Made by a program: the position numbers and the translations under genes. From contig JAJFUF010000040.1 in assembly GCA_021372495.1 (NCBI GenBank), positions 62,001 to 126,000 on the forward strand: DNA of 64,000 nt. The letters run 5' to 3'. The notes under the pieces were generated by a model. That model saw only the letters and a program-made list of their open reading frames with translations. It was not told the DNA's origin and searched no databases. Numbering within the stretch: the stretch's first letter is position 1; every line of letters begins with the position of its first letter. The DNA is from Lysobacteraceae bacterium (GTDB lineage: Bacteria; Pseudomonadota; Gammaproteobacteria; Xanthomonadales; Rhodanobacteraceae). Shown piece by piece: positions 55,682 through 64,000 of the stretch.

Positions 55682-56605
55682 TCAGCGCCGCGCGAATGCC
55701 GCGCGTTCGGCCACGGCGGTGGCGGGAAAATCGCAGAACAGCGCATCCACGCCCAGCGCGAACGCCGCACGCAGTTCGGCGCGCACGTCGGCAAACGGCG
55801 CGTAGCCGAGGTCGTCGCGGAAGGTCCAGGCGTGCACTTCGAGGCCGGCGGCATGCGCCGCGTCGACCAGGCCGCTGTCGCGGCCGCGGCCATCCCACAG
55901 CAGGCGCTTGTCCGGCGCGATGCCGCGCGCCCAGGTCGCCAGCTCGCGCAGCCTGGCGTCGCGCGCGTCGGGCTGCGCCGGCAGCGCCTCGACCAGCGCG
56001 TAGCACGGATTGCCGAGGCGCTCCCGCGCCTCGCGCAGCACGTCGTGGTCGAAGCACTGCAGCCAGACCGGCGCCTGCGATCCGGCCAGGCCGCGCGGCA
56101 GCAATTCCGCCGCCAGCAGCGCCACCGGATCGAGGCCGCGCGCGCGGCAGCGCTGCGGATGCTTCAGTTCGGGATAGACCGGCAACACCTGGCCCTGCTC
56201 GGCACCGACGCGCGCGGCGAGGTCGAGCACGGCGGCGAAGCGCGGCAGCGCGTGGCGGCCGTCGTGCGCGTGGTCGCGCTGGGCGAACGGCTGCATCGCG
56301 CGCAGCGTGTCCAGTTCGGCGGCGTCGAAGTCGGTGATCCACCAGTCGCGCGCGCCGTCCACTTCGCGGGCGCGCGAGGCGAATGCGGGCCGCGTTGCCA
56401 CGTCGGTGCTGCGCGCAAGCCCGTAGTCGTGGCGCGCATACAGCACGCCGTCGCGGCTGGGCAGCAGATCCGGTTCGAGCACGTCGGCACCCTGCTGCGC
56501 TGCCAGCGCGTATCCGGGCAGCGTGTGTTCGGGCAGGTAGCCGCTGGCGCCGCGGTGCGCAATCACGCGCGGTGGGCGGCCGTCCAGGGTGCGCCAGCGA
56601 TGCAT
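55682..56605 (-). CDS. ugpQ: glycerophosphodiester phosphodiesterase
   Basis: A 307-residue TIM-barrel enzyme that releases glycerol 3-phosphate from phospholipid head groups. The key motifs are IAHRGASGYLPEHT near residue 15 (catalytic histidine and metal-binding Glu), EPDLLPSRDG, and HDYGLARSTD (second catalytic histidine). There is no signal peptide, so it acts in the cytoplasm. The gene runs alone. Confidence 0.92.
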   Translation of the reverse strand: MHRWRTLDGRPPRVIAHRGASGYLPEHTLPGYALAAQQGADVLEPDLLPSRDGVLYARHDYGLARSTDVATRPAFASRAREVDGARDWWITDFDAAELDTLRAMQPFAQRDHAHDGRHALPRFAAVLDLAARVGAEQGQVLPVYPELKHPQRCRARGLDPVALLAAELLPRGLAGSQAPVWLQCFDHDVLREARERLGNPCYALVEALPAQPDARDARLRELATWARGIAPDKRLLWDGRGRDSGLVDAAHAAGLEVHAWTFRDDLGYAPFADVRAELRAAFALGVDALFCDFPATAVAERAAFARR

Positions 56606-56701
56606 GGGCCAAGTCCGTCGGAACCCCGCGCAGCATGCCGCGCGCGGCGCGGCATGCCAAGCATGGCGCGGCCGCCGGCCGGCAGCCCGGCCGGCGAACG
56701 C

Positions 56702-58600
56702 TCAGGCCAGCAGCGCCCTGCTCGCCACCAGTGCGCAGATGCGCTGCACGTCGCCATCCATCGCGCGGTCGCGCGAGATGAAGCCGATGCGCTCGCGGAT
56801 GGCGGCGAACGCCTTGCGCACGGCGGCGCCGGCATGGAAGTCGCCGGCCTCGGCCAGCGCCTTCTGCAGCGCGCGCACCTCCTCCTCGAACTGCGCGCGC
56901 TGCGGATGCGTGGGATCGGGCGCGTTGACCACCTTCGCCGCCAGCGCGGTCCAGCCGCCGCGCTCGGCGAGGCGGCGCGCCGCGTTGAGCATGTCCTGGC
57001 GGTACTCCAGCGCCTGCGCGGCGGTGTACAGCTCCAGCGCCAGCACGTGGCCGAGGTCCTCGCACATCTCCAGCACGTGGCGCGCCTCGTTGGCGCCCAT
57101 CGACACGTGGTCCTCGGCGTTGGCGCTGGTCGGGATCGAGTACACCGAGGCCGGATGCGCGCGCGTGGCCAGGTCGTTGACCAGCGCCGCCGCGGTGTAC
57201 TGCACGATCATGAAGCCGGAGTCGGTGGCGTCCTCGTTGCCGGTGAGGAACGCCGGCAGGCCGTCGTTGGTGGCGGGGTCGACCAGCTTGGCCAGGCGGC
57301 GCTCGGAGATCGAGGCCAGCACCGGGATCGCCGCCTTCACGTAGCTCATCGCCAGCGCCAGCGGCATGCCGTGGAAGTGGCCGGCGGAGATCACCTGGTC
57401 CTCGATGTGGCGCGGGTTCTCGGCGTCGGGGAACACCAGCGGGTTGTCGGTGACCGCGTTCAGCTCGACGTCGATCACGCGGCACGCCTGCGCCCAGGCG
57501 TCGCGCACCGCGCCGTGCACCTGCGGCATGCAGCGCAGGCAGTAGGCATCCTGCGGCTGGTGCTTCTTGCCGCCCCGGAACGGCAGGAAGCGGCTGTAGA
57601 ACGCCTCGCGGCCGTGGCGGTGGTTCGCGGGCACCCATTCCCAGGCGATGTCGAAGCGCTGCGCCTGCTCCTCGGGCGTCGCCCACGCTTCGGCCGACCA
57701 GGTGCGGAAGCGCGGCACCAGGTGGTAGGGAATGTCGACCAGGGTGGAGCCTTCCAGCAGGCCGCGCACGCGCGCCGCGGTCTCGACCTGGCCTGGGTGC
57801 GGACGCAGCGCGTGCACCTCGGGCCGCAGCGCGCCGCTGCGGCCGGCGAACGCGTCGAGCGTCATCGCCGCGGCGAGGTCGGCGGTGCCGAGCAGCGCCT
57901 GCAGACGGTCCAGCGCCAGCACCGCGCAGGCCAGCATCTGCGTGGTGCCATTGTTCAGCGCCAGGCCTTCCTTGAACGAGAGCCGCACCGGCGCGAGACC
58001 GGCGCGTTTCAGCGCCTCGGCGCCGGCCACGCGCTCGCCGGCGTGGAACGCCTCGCCGCCGCCCAGCAGCACGATCGCCAGATGCGAGAGCGGCGCGAGG
58101 TCGCCGCTGGCGCCGACCGAACCCTTTTCCGGGATCACCGGGATCACGTCGCGGTTGAGCAGCTCGGCCAGCGCCTGCAGCGTCGCCGCGCGGATGCCGG
58201 AGTGGCCGCGCATCAGCGTGTTGATGCGGATCGCCAGCATGGCGCGCACCACCTCGGGCGCGAACGGCTTGCCCACGCACACCGCGTGCGTGATCACCAG
58301 GTTGTGCTGCAACTCCTCCAGCAGCGTGCCGTCCGTGACTTCCGGATTGCCGCCGGGCAGTTCGTCGCGTGCGCGGTGCGCACCGAGCAGCTTGTCGGCA
58401 TTGCTGCCGAAGCCGGTGGTGACGCCGTAGATCGGCTCGCCGCAGTCGACCTTCTCGGCGAGGAAATCCGCGGCGCGCTGCACGCGCCCGAGCTGCTTCG
58501 CATCCAGCGCGACGCGCGCGCCGTCGCGGGCGATCGCCACTACCTGCCCGCGGGTCAGGCGGTTGCCGTCCAGAACGATCGTGTCTGCAGTCGTTGCCAT
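56702..58600 (-). CDS. aromatic amino acid ammonia-lyase, HAL/PAL/TAL family, extended form
   Basis: A 632-residue lyase whose MIO cofactor comes from Ala164-Ser165-Gly166 in GSVGASGDLAP. Catalytic Tyr58 is in EPIYGVTTGFG. The selectivity position reads LVITHAVC (Thr104-His105), closest to the Ser-His pair of histidine ammonia-lyases and unlike the His-Leu of tyrosine lyases. It is about 120 residues longer than typical HutH: there is an insertion at roughly 286-348, between GLLEG and QDAYCLRC, and a longer C-terminus. No other hut gene adjoins it; hisS lies 133 bp upstream. It is probably a histidine or other aromatic amino acid lyase, but the hut role is not supported by context. Confidence 0.88.
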   Translation of the reverse strand: MATTADTIVLDGNRLTRGQVVAIARDGARVALDAKQLGRVQRAADFLAEKVDCGEPIYGVTTGFGSNADKLLGAHRARDELPGGNPEVTDGTLLEELQHNLVITHAVCVGKPFAPEVVRAMLAIRINTLMRGHSGIRAATLQALAELLNRDVIPVIPEKGSVGASGDLAPLSHLAIVLLGGGEAFHAGERVAGAEALKRAGLAPVRLSFKEGLALNNGTTQMLACAVLALDRLQALLGTADLAAAMTLDAFAGRSGALRPEVHALRPHPGQVETAARVRGLLEGSTLVDIPYHLVPRFRTWSAEAWATPEEQAQRFDIAWEWVPANHRHGREAFYSRFLPFRGGKKHQPQDAYCLRCMPQVHGAVRDAWAQACRVIDVELNAVTDNPLVFPDAENPRHIEDQVISAGHFHGMPLALAMSYVKAAIPVLASISERRLAKLVDPATNDGLPAFLTGNEDATDSGFMIVQYTAAALVNDLATRAHPASVYSIPTSANAEDHVSMGANEARHVLEMCEDLGHVLALELYTAAQALEYRQDMLNAARRLAERGGWTALAAKVVNAPDPTHPQRAQFEEEVRALQKALAEAGDFHAGAAVRKAFAAIRERIGFISRDRAMDGDVQRICALVASRALLA

Positions 58601-58733
58601 GTCGCCTCGCCACGCCTCCATCGGATCGACGTCGCCGTCGCGCGCGCCGGCCTCGGCGCGGCCGTCGACACCTCGACGTCGGTGTTCATCCCATCGGCCA
58701 TCCGCCGCCGCACGCGCGACCGGCGAATGGCGC

Positions 58734-60107
58734 TCACCCCATCGCCGCCGTCTGCTCCAGCTCGACGCGCAGCGTCTTGGCCAGATCGGCGCGCGGCACC
58801 TCGAACTGCTCCTGCCGGCGCATGTCCTTGACCGCGACCACGCCCTTGGCCAGTTCGTCCGGGCCCAGCACCAGCACGAAGCGGATGCCGGCACGGTCGG
58901 CATACTTGAACTGCTTGGACAGCTTGCCCGGCTCCATCACCACCTCGGTGGCGATGCCGGCCTCGCGCAACTGCGCCGCCAGTTCCAGGCAGGCCGGCAG
59001 CGGCACGCCCTCCATCAGCGCCACCAGCGCCTGCACCGTGCTGGCCGCAGGGCCGAGCAGGCCGGCCTCGCGCAGCTGCCAGAACAGGCGCGTGGCGCCG
59101 ATCGAGATGCCGACGCCGGGCAGGTGCGACTTCGTGTAGTGGCCGGCGAGGTTCTCGTAGCGGCCGCCGGAGCAGATCGAGCCGATCTGCGGATGCTCGG
59201 TCAGGTGCGTCTCGTAGACGGTGCCGGTGTAGTAGTCGAGGCCGCGCGCAATCGACAGGTTCAGCGCGAAGTGCGTTTCCGGCACGCCGAACGCCTTGAC
59301 CAGGTTCAGCACTTCCTTCAGTTCCGTCCTGCCCTGTTCGAAAGTCGCGCTGCCGGCGCCGAGCGCATCCAGCTTCGCGTGCGCGTCGGCCAGCGAAGTC
59401 GAGCGGATCGAGACGAACGCCATGATCCTGTCGGCGGTCGCGACGGACAGGCCGAACTCCGGCCCGGTCAGCGTGGCGCGCACGGCGTCGGCGCCGCGTT
59501 TGTCCAGCTTGTCCACCTCGCGCAGCACCAGTGTCTGCCGCTCCGCGTCGGCGATGCCGAGGCCCTCGAACCAGCCGCGCATCAGCTTGCGGTTGTTCAT
59601 CTGGATCACGAACGGGCCGATCGCCAGCGCGCTGAACACGCTATGGATCACCGCCGGCAGCTCGGCGTCGTAGCGGATCGACAGCGCGTCCTTGCCGATC
59701 ACGTCGATGTCGCACTGGTAGAACTCGCGGAAGCGGCCGCGCTGCTGGCGTTCGCCGCGGTAGACGCGCTGCATCTGGTAGCGGCGGAACGGGAAGCTCA
59801 GTTCATGCTCGTGCTCGGCCACGTAGCGCGCCAGCGGCACGGTCAGGTCGAAGCGCAGCGCCAACTCCGGCCTCCCGCCCTTTTCCAGGTCGCCGGTGGA
59901 TTGCACGAAGTAGACCTGGCGCTCGGTCTCGCCGCCTTCCTTGGTCAGCAGGATGTCGGCGAACTCCATCACCGGCGTCTCCACCGGCAGGAAGCCGTAG
60001 CGCTCGAAGTTGCGCCGGATCGTGTCCAGCATGCCCTGGAAGGCGACCTGCTCGAGCGGAAGCAGCTCGAGCACGCCGGGCATGGTGCGGGCCTTCGACT
60101 GCGCCAT
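58734..60107 (-). CDS. hisS: histidyl-tRNA synthetase
   Basis: A 457-residue class II synthetase. Motif 2 lies in [12 protein letters not shown] with [15 protein letters not shown], the HisA motif is [12 protein letters not shown], and the C-terminal anticodon domain begins near [11 protein letters not shown]. It charges tRNA-His. Length is within the normal range. It lies upstream of the ammonia-lyase on the same strand and back to back with tRNA-Pro. Confidence 0.95.
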   Translation of the reverse strand: MAQSKARTMPGVLELLPLEQVAFQGMLDTIRRNFERYGFLPVETPVMEFADILLTKEGGETERQVYFVQSTGDLEKGGRPELALRFDLTVPLARYVAEHEHELSFPFRRYQMQRVYRGERQQRGRFREFYQCDIDVIGKDALSIRYDAELPAVIHSVFSALAIGPFVIQMNNRKLMRGWFEGLGIADAERQTLVLREVDKLDKRGADAVRATLTGPEFGLSVATADRIMAFVSIRSTSLADAHAKLDALGAGSATFEQGRTELKEVLNLVKAFGVPETHFALNLSIARGLDYYTGTVYETHLTEHPQIGSICSGGRYENLAGHYTKSHLPGVGISIGATRLFWQLREAGLLGPAASTVQALVALMEGVPLPACLELAAQLREAGIATEVVMEPGKLSKQFKYADRAGIRFVLVLGPDELAKGVVAVKDMRRQEQFEVPRADLAKTLRVELEQTAAMG

Positions 60108-60215
60108 GGTTTCCTCGGTAAGTTCGGGACGGCGGGAAGCCGCATAGCCTAGCAGATGCCGCCGCGCGGGCCGCCCGCGGCGAGCCGCGCGCGGCCGGAC
60201 CGGCGCCTGCGGAAG

Positions 60216-60244
60216 TTGCCAAGCCGGGATGCCATCGCTATCAT
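60216..60244 (+). promoter_or_regulatory. promoter of tRNA-Pro
   Basis: TTGCCA at 60216-60221 and TATCAT at 60239-60244 have an ideal 17-bp spacing, placing the transcription start near 60251, just before the tRNA. Confidence 0.75.
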
Positions 60245-60257
60245 GCGCGGCTCCCGT

Positions 60258-60334
60258 CGGGGTGTAGCTCAGCCTGGTAGAGCGCTACGTTCGGGACGTA
60301 GAAGTCGCAGGTTCAAATCCTGTCTCCCCGACCA
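60258..60334 (+). tRNA. tRNA-Pro (anticodon CGG)
   Basis: A 77-nt cloverleaf. The acceptor arm is CGGGGTG with CTCCCCG, the D arm GCTC-AGCCTGGTA-GAGC, the anticodon arm CTACG-TTCGGGA-CGTAG with anticodon CGG, and the T arm CAGG-TTCAAAT-CCTG. The 3' ACCA is encoded. A 5' C in place of the usual G is typical of proline tRNAs. Confidence 0.96.
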
Positions 60335-60344
60335 GTTTTTCGCA

Positions 60345-60378
60345 CGCGAACGCCCGGCCCCGCCGGGCGTTCGCGTTT
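60345..60378 (+). terminator. intrinsic terminator after tRNA-Pro
   Basis: A perfect 14-bp stem (CGCGAACGCCCGGC with GCCGGGCGTTCGCG, loop CCC) is followed by TTT. It also stands just before the stop of the convergent reductase gene and may serve both. Confidence 0.85.
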
Positions 60379-60392
60379 GCGCGCCCGGTCCC

Positions 60393-61334
60393 TCAATCCA
60401 CCGCGCGCTGGCGTTCGTAGGCCGCGACGTGCGCGTGCGCCGCAGCCAGCAGCGGCGTGTCGAGGCCGGCGCGGTGGGCACGGGCGCGCAGGTCGCCGAG
60501 GATGTGCTCGCCCTCGGTGCGGCCGCCGCGCTCGAGGTCGCGCAGCATCGAGGCCTTCAGCGGCGAACCGGGCGCGGTCAGGATGCGTTCGGCCTCGGCG
60601 CGCGCCGCGGCGTCGATCGGACGGCCCTCGCGCGCGGCGACTTCCGCGCACTCGGCGTACAGGCGGCGCGCCAGCGCGGCGCCCTCGCCGCTCGCCGCGA
60701 TCACGCCCACCGGCGCGCGCAGCAGGCAGGTGATGCCGCCCAGCGCGGCGATGAAGGCGAACTTCTCCCACATCGCGGCGAGGATGTCGGCGGGTTCGCG
60801 CACGTCGCCCGGCAGGCGTTGCAGCGTCGCGCGCAGCGCCGGCAGCGCCGGGTCGTCCGCGCGCCGCGCGCCCCAGGTCAGGCGCTCCAGCGCGCCGAAC
60901 TGGCGGATCGCGCCGTCGGCGGTCAGGGTCACCGAGATATGGCACAACCCGCCAAGCACGCGCGGTGCGCCGAACGCGGCGTCCAGCGCGTCCAGATGGC
61001 GCAGCCCGTTCAGCAGCGGCAGCACGCGCGTGTGCGCGCCCACCGCGGGGCGGATCGCGTCGATCGCCGTGGCGAGGTCGTAGGCCTTGCAGGACAGCAG
61101 CACCAGGTCGTAGCGGGCATCGGCGGGCACCGCGCCGAGCGCACGCACCGGCGCGGCGAACGGGCGCGACGCGCTCTCGATGCGCAGGCCGTTCGCGGCC
61201 AGCGCGGCGGCGCGCGCGGGGCGCACCAGGAAATCGACGTCGGCGCCGGCCTCGATCAGCCGGGCGCCGAACCAGCCGCCGGTCGCGCCGGCGCCGAGCA
61301 CCAGCACGCGCAGTGGAAGTCGCGGGGAATCCAT
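60393..61334 (-). CDS. panE: 2-dehydropantoate 2-reductase family protein
   Basis: A 313-residue ketopantoate-reductase-fold enzyme. The NADP fold is VLVLGAGATGGWFGARL, with LLSCKAYDLATA holding the conserved Lys and KASMLRDLERGGRTEGEHI the C-terminal substrate region. It probably reduces ketopantoate to pantoate for coenzyme A synthesis; some relatives act on other 2-oxo acids. It lies 27 bp after pilZ on the same strand. Confidence 0.88.
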   Translation of the reverse strand: MDSPRLPLRVLVLGAGATGGWFGARLIEAGADVDFLVRPARAAALAANGLRIESASRPFAAPVRALGAVPADARYDLVLLSCKAYDLATAIDAIRPAVGAHTRVLPLLNGLRHLDALDAAFGAPRVLGGLCHISVTLTADGAIRQFGALERLTWGARRADDPALPALRATLQRLPGDVREPADILAAMWEKFAFIAALGGITCLLRAPVGVIAASGEGAALARRLYAECAEVAAREGRPIDAAARAEAERILTAPGSPLKASMLRDLERGGRTEGEHILGDLRARAHRAGLDTPLLAAAHAHVAAYERQRAVD

Positions 61335-61361
61335 GTGCGGAAAGTCGCCGTGCGTGCTGCG

Positions 61362-61727
61362 CTACATCGTGTGCGTGCTGCGCTCGGAGCCGAGGATGCC
61401 GGCCAGGATCGATTCGATCTTGGTGCGTGCCGCTTCGCCGTCGGCCGACTCGCTGAACTGGATGCCGATGCCGGCGGTGCGGTTGCCCTGCGCGCCGGCG
61501 GGCGTGATCCACACCACCTTGCCGCTGACGCCGAGGCGGTCCTTGTCGTCCATCAGCGTGATCAGCAGGAACACCTCGTCGCCGAGGCTGTAGCGCTTGG
61601 CGGTGGGCACGAACAGGCCGCCGCCCTTCACGAACGACATATAGGCGTTGTACAGGGCGCCCTTGTCCTTGATCACCAGCGGAAGGATGCCCTGGCGCGG
61701 CATGCCCGTGCCCGTCTGTCCGCTCAT
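61362..61727 (-). CDS. pilZ: type IV pilus PilZ protein
   Basis: A 121-residue PilZ-domain protein close to the Xanthomonas PilZ needed for type IV pilus assembly: RQGILPLVIKDKGALYNAY, FVKGGGLFVPTAKRY, GDEVFLLITLMDD and TPAGAQGNRTAGIGIQF. The RxxxR and DxSxxG motifs that bind cyclic-di-GMP are missing, as in that family, which works through contacts with PilB and FimX-type EAL proteins. ATG 61727 has GGGAGAG upstream. It is found beside panE rather than next to a DNA polymerase delta-prime gene as in Xanthomonas. Confidence 0.93.
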   Translation of the reverse strand: MSGQTGTGMPRQGILPLVIKDKGALYNAYMSFVKGGGLFVPTAKRYSLGDEVFLLITLMDDKDRLGVSGKVVWITPAGAQGNRTAGIGIQFSESADGEAARTKIESILAGILGSERSTHTM

Positions 61728-61931
61728 CTGCACTCTCCCCTCGGCCGGTGCCGCGTCGGCACCGGGCATCGCGCAGCTTGGGCCAAGCCGGCGCGGGCGG
61801 TCAAGCGACCCGGTCACTGCGGCGAAGGTCTCGGGAGGTCCCGTGGACAAGCGTCCAGGCACGGGGCGCGGGATGCGTGGCGCAGGGAGACCGGGATCGC
61901 CCCGCGGCTTCGCTTGCCCCGCGTTCCTTTC

Positions 61932-62885
61932 TCATTCCTCCGACGCGCGCCACCAGCCCCAGCGGTCGAAGATCCACGCGGTATCGAAGCGCGCCTCCAG
62001 TTTGACGAACAGCAGCCCCCCGCGCGCTGCCGCGGGCACGTCCAGGCGGAAGCCGGCGTCGGTCCGGTACAGCGGCGCCGACCGCCACGGCACGCGCTGC
62101 GCCCCGCCGCGATGCGCCAGCAGCAGGTCCAGGCGCGCGTGCAGCCACGCCGGCGGCCGCCACGGCAGCAGCAGGCTGTCGCGCCATGGGGTCGTCGTCG
62201 GGCCGTCGAAGCGGAACAGCTCGCGATCGCCGACGCAGCGCAGCAGGCGTCCCCGGCTGAGCGCTACCTGGGTGCGGTGGGCCAGCACCGCCGCGCGCTT
62301 GCGTTCGCGCATCGCCGCATCCAGCGCGATGACCACCGGCGTGCCGCGCTGCGCGGGCCGGCCGTGCACCAGGTAGCCCAGCAGCGGCGGGTACGGCGCG
62401 ACGTCGGCGAGCGCCAGTTCCAGCAGCACGCGCGCCGCACTGTGGTCGGGATGGCGGTCGTCCAGCGCCGGCGCGGCAATCATGGTCGGCGCACACGCGC
62501 GCAGCCGAGCCGCGAAGGCGTCGCGCGCCGCGGCGAAGTCGGTGCACAGCCGCGCGGTCACGCCGAGATCGGCCCAACCCAGCGCCAGCAGCGCCTGCGC
62601 CGGCACGCCCAGCCCGGCCAGCGCCTCGCGCACCTCGCCGCGGCGACGTTCGCCCCAGCGGCGCCGCGCCGCGGCATCGATGCACAGGCGTCGTTCCAGC
62701 CAGCGCTGCGGCCAGGGATTGTTGTCGCCGTCGGTCAGCAGCAGCACGCGCACGTCGGCACCGAGCGCGCGCGCGCGCTGGATCAGGCCGCCGGCGGCAA
62801 GCGACTCGTCGTCGGGATGCGGCGCCACCACCAGCAGGCGCGCACCCGACCGGCGCAGCAGGTCGTCGACGTTCAGGGCTTGCTC
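61932..62885 (-). CDS. PIG-L family deacetylase
   Basis: A 317-residue zinc amide hydrolase of the LmbE/PIG-L fold. The metal motif AHPDDE-type APHPDDES lies at residues 22-29, and the second motif DDRHPDHSAA is near residue 180. Members remove acetyl groups from N-acetylglucosamine in lipid or small-molecule conjugates. GTG 62885 overlaps the upstream membrane protein by 13 bp and has GGAGA well placed. Coupling to a membrane protein suggests a cell-surface glycan role. Confidence 0.85.
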   Translation of the reverse strand, partial: EQALNVDDLLRRSGARLLVVAPHPDDESLAAGGLIQRARALGADVRVLLLTDGDNNPWPQRWLERRLCIDAAARRRWGERRRGEVREALAGLGVPAQALLALGWADLGVTARLCTDFAAARDAFAARLRACAPTMIAAPALDDRHPDHSAARVLLELALADVAPYPPLLGYLVHGRPAQRGTPVVIALDAAMRERKRAAVLAHRTQVALSRGRLLRCVGDRELFRFDGPTTTPWRDSLLLPWRPPAWLHARLDLLLAHRGGAQRVPWRSAPLYRTDAGFRLDVPAAARGGLLFVKLEARFDTAWIFDRWGWWRASEE

Positions 62886-64000
62886 CACCAACCGGTCTCC
62901 GATCGCAGTCCACGGTCGAGCGCGGGCGCCCATACGATGGCCAGCGCACCCTGCGCCGGCGTGGTCAGGGTATGCGTTCCGGCGGCCAGTGCCCAGCGCC
63001 GCGACGGCGACGCGCCGTCGACCCGCGCCGCCACGACGCCGTTCGCGTCGACCGCGGCATAGGTGCCGGGCAGTTCGAGCGTGAAGCGGCGCGGCGCGCC
63101 TGTCGCAGGCGGCAGGCGCAGCCCGGCCACGCGCACGTTGCCGTCGACCGGAAGATAGTTGCGCTCGACGAACGCGCGGCTGCGCGGCGGCAGCCGGCAG
63201 TCGATCGCGACCATCGTGCGCGTGCGCACCATGTCATCGGCAATGGCGTCGGGCAGCAGGCCCAGCGCGAGCCGGCGTTCGGTGATGGTTTCCAGCACGT
63301 AGTAGTACGGGCGCGGACGGAAAATGCTGGCGCCCTTCGGATCCATCACGAATTCGCCGGGCCGGGTCAGCTGCAGCACGGTCGCGACTTCGCGCTCGTG
63401 TTGGGCCAGACGATTGCGCCACGGCGGGCTGCCGGCCAGCAGCAGGGCCAGTTCGGACGCGGCGAGCACGCCGACCAGGATCGTCGGTTGCGCGGGCACG
63501 AGCGGCCGCCACCGCGTGGCGACGTAGCCGGTAAACACGAGGATCAGCGGCGGCAGCGCCGGCAGCATGTCCTGGCGCGTCACCAGCGGCCACCATGTGT
63601 AGATCGACAGCGCGTACAGCATCGCCTGCAGGAACAGCACGGCGCGACGCGCGGCGGCGCGTTCGCGGCGGCGCGCCATCCGCCACGCCAACGCCGCAGC
63701 GGCGAACGCGAGCGACAGGAACGCGGCCAACCGCCACGACTCGTGATGCCAGTAGCCGAGGCCCGGCAGCATGTTGTGCCGGACCAGGCAGTACACCGTG
63801 GCGTCCCACGCGCCGTGCGCGGCGAACCACGCGGCGAATGCGGCCGGCACCACCAGCAGGCCCGCGATTGCCGCCAGCGCATGGCGGGCGGCCGTCACCA
63901 CCATCCCGATGCGCGGCCGCGCGCTCCACGTCACCGCGGCGGCGACGCCGGCGCAGCCGAGCAGCAGCAGGGTCTTCTGCGACACCGCCAGCGCCGCGCC
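62873..64000 (-). CDS. polytopic membrane protein, glycosyltransferase-like (cut by right edge)
   Basis: At least 375 residues of an inner-membrane protein whose N-terminus lies beyond the window. Six to seven hydrophobic helices cover the seen N-terminal two thirds (for example ALAAIAGLLVVPAAFAAWF and ALPPLILVFTGYVATRW). The C-terminal 180 residues form a soluble domain with the conserved-looking FVMDPKGASIFRPRPYYYV and DMVRTRTMVAIDC. This layout is that of GT-C type glycosyltransferases (the ArnT/PMT kind) that use lipid-linked sugars, but the catalytic first loop is not in view. Its stop overlaps the PIG-L deacetylase. Confidence 0.7.
   Translation of the reverse strand, partial: GAALAVSQKTLLLLGCAGVAAAVTWSARPRIGMVVTAARHALAAIAGLLVVPAAFAAWFAAHGAWDATVYCLVRHNMLPGLGYWHHESWRLAAFLSLAFAAAALAWRMARRRERAAARRAVLFLQAMLYALSIYTWWPLVTRQDMLPALPPLILVFTGYVATRWRPLVPAQPTILVGVLAASELALLLAGSPPWRNRLAQHEREVATVLQLTRPGEFVMDPKGASIFRPRPYYYVLETITERRLALGLLPDAIADDMVRTRTMVAIDCRLPPRSRAFVERNYLPVDGNVRVAGLRLPPATGAPRRFTLELPGTYAAVDANGVVAARVDGASPSRRWALAAGTHTLTTPAQGALAIVWAPALDRGLRSETGWWSKP

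Noticed and set aside
58601..58903. N-terminal extension of the ammonia-lyase frame
   Set aside because: The added 101 residues are low-complexity and overlap the 3' end of hisS; the ATG at 58600 gives the normal family start (MATTADTIVLDG).

Overview
The window is very GC-rich (roughly 70%) and densely coded on both strands. It looks like a chromosomal segment of a gammaproteobacterium of the order Lysobacterales (Xanthomonadales). The evidence is a type IV pilus PilZ protein of the Xanthomonas type, an EF-P-like EfpL protein, leucine catabolism through a liu-type pathway, a high-potential iron-sulfur protein, and several intergenic palindromic repeats of the kind common in this order. The genus cannot be told. 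There is no phage, insertion sequence, CRISPR array or rRNA operon; the only RNA gene is one tRNA-Pro.

Layout. 1-7,200: TetR regulator, M48 lipoprotein protease, YXWGXW-repeat protein, leucine dehydrogenase, isovaleryl-CoA dehydrogenase, acetyl-CoA acetyltransferase and a small Ala/Pro-rich lipoprotein. 7,245-15,296 (minus strand): TonB-dependent receptor, TPR-sulfotransferase, exported M20 peptidase, 3-oxoadipyl-CoA thiolase and an IclR regulator. 15,402-25,902 (plus strand, divergent): one tightly packed seven-gene unit of class III aminotransferase, semialdehyde dehydrogenase, 3-oxoadipate CoA-transferase subunits CatI and CatJ, a second class III aminotransferase, a secreted beta-propeller/PHP protein and a secreted S9 peptidase. 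25,914-33,161: P1 peptidase, Rieske oxygenase, prolidase-like amidohydrolase, APC transporter and a trimethylamine-dehydrogenase-like flavoprotein. 33,260-41,467: the rest of leucine breakdown (liuB, liuC, a cupin, liuD, liuE), with a Fur-type iron operon (cupredoxin, FTR1, predicted outer-membrane protein) embedded on the minus strand. 41,631-52,565: GGDEF-EAL protein, GNAT, ATP-grasp, SDR, EfpL, Nudix, two tandem APC permeases and HiPIP. 52,745-55,668: methionine salvage (mtnB, mtnD, mtnC) followed closely by a legumain-like C13 peptidase. 55,682-64,000: glycerophosphodiester phosphodiesterase, an unusually long aromatic amino acid ammonia-lyase, hisS, tRNA-Pro, a ketopantoate reductase, pilZ, a PIG-L deacetylase and a membrane protein cut by the window edge.

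The leucine genes can be read as one pathway: deamination by Ldh, IVD, methylcrotonyl-CoA carboxylase (LiuB/LiuD), methylglutaconyl-CoA hydratase, HMG-CoA lyase, then thiolase. The most interesting part is the divergent locus around 15,300. A PcaR-like IclR gene and a seven-gene unit flank a perfect 15-bp palindrome close to the known PcaR box, with a second degenerate copy 19 bp away. The enzymes carry out the last steps of the beta-ketoadipate pathway, but there are no ring-cleavage genes. They are packed with aminotransferases, a semialdehyde dehydrogenase, peptidases and, possibly in one transcript, a TonB receptor. My reading, which is inference, is a peptide or amino-compound utilisation locus that enters central metabolism through 3-oxoadipate. 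The neighbouring Rieske/flavoprotein/transporter/prolidase group suggests use of N-methylated amino acids as well.
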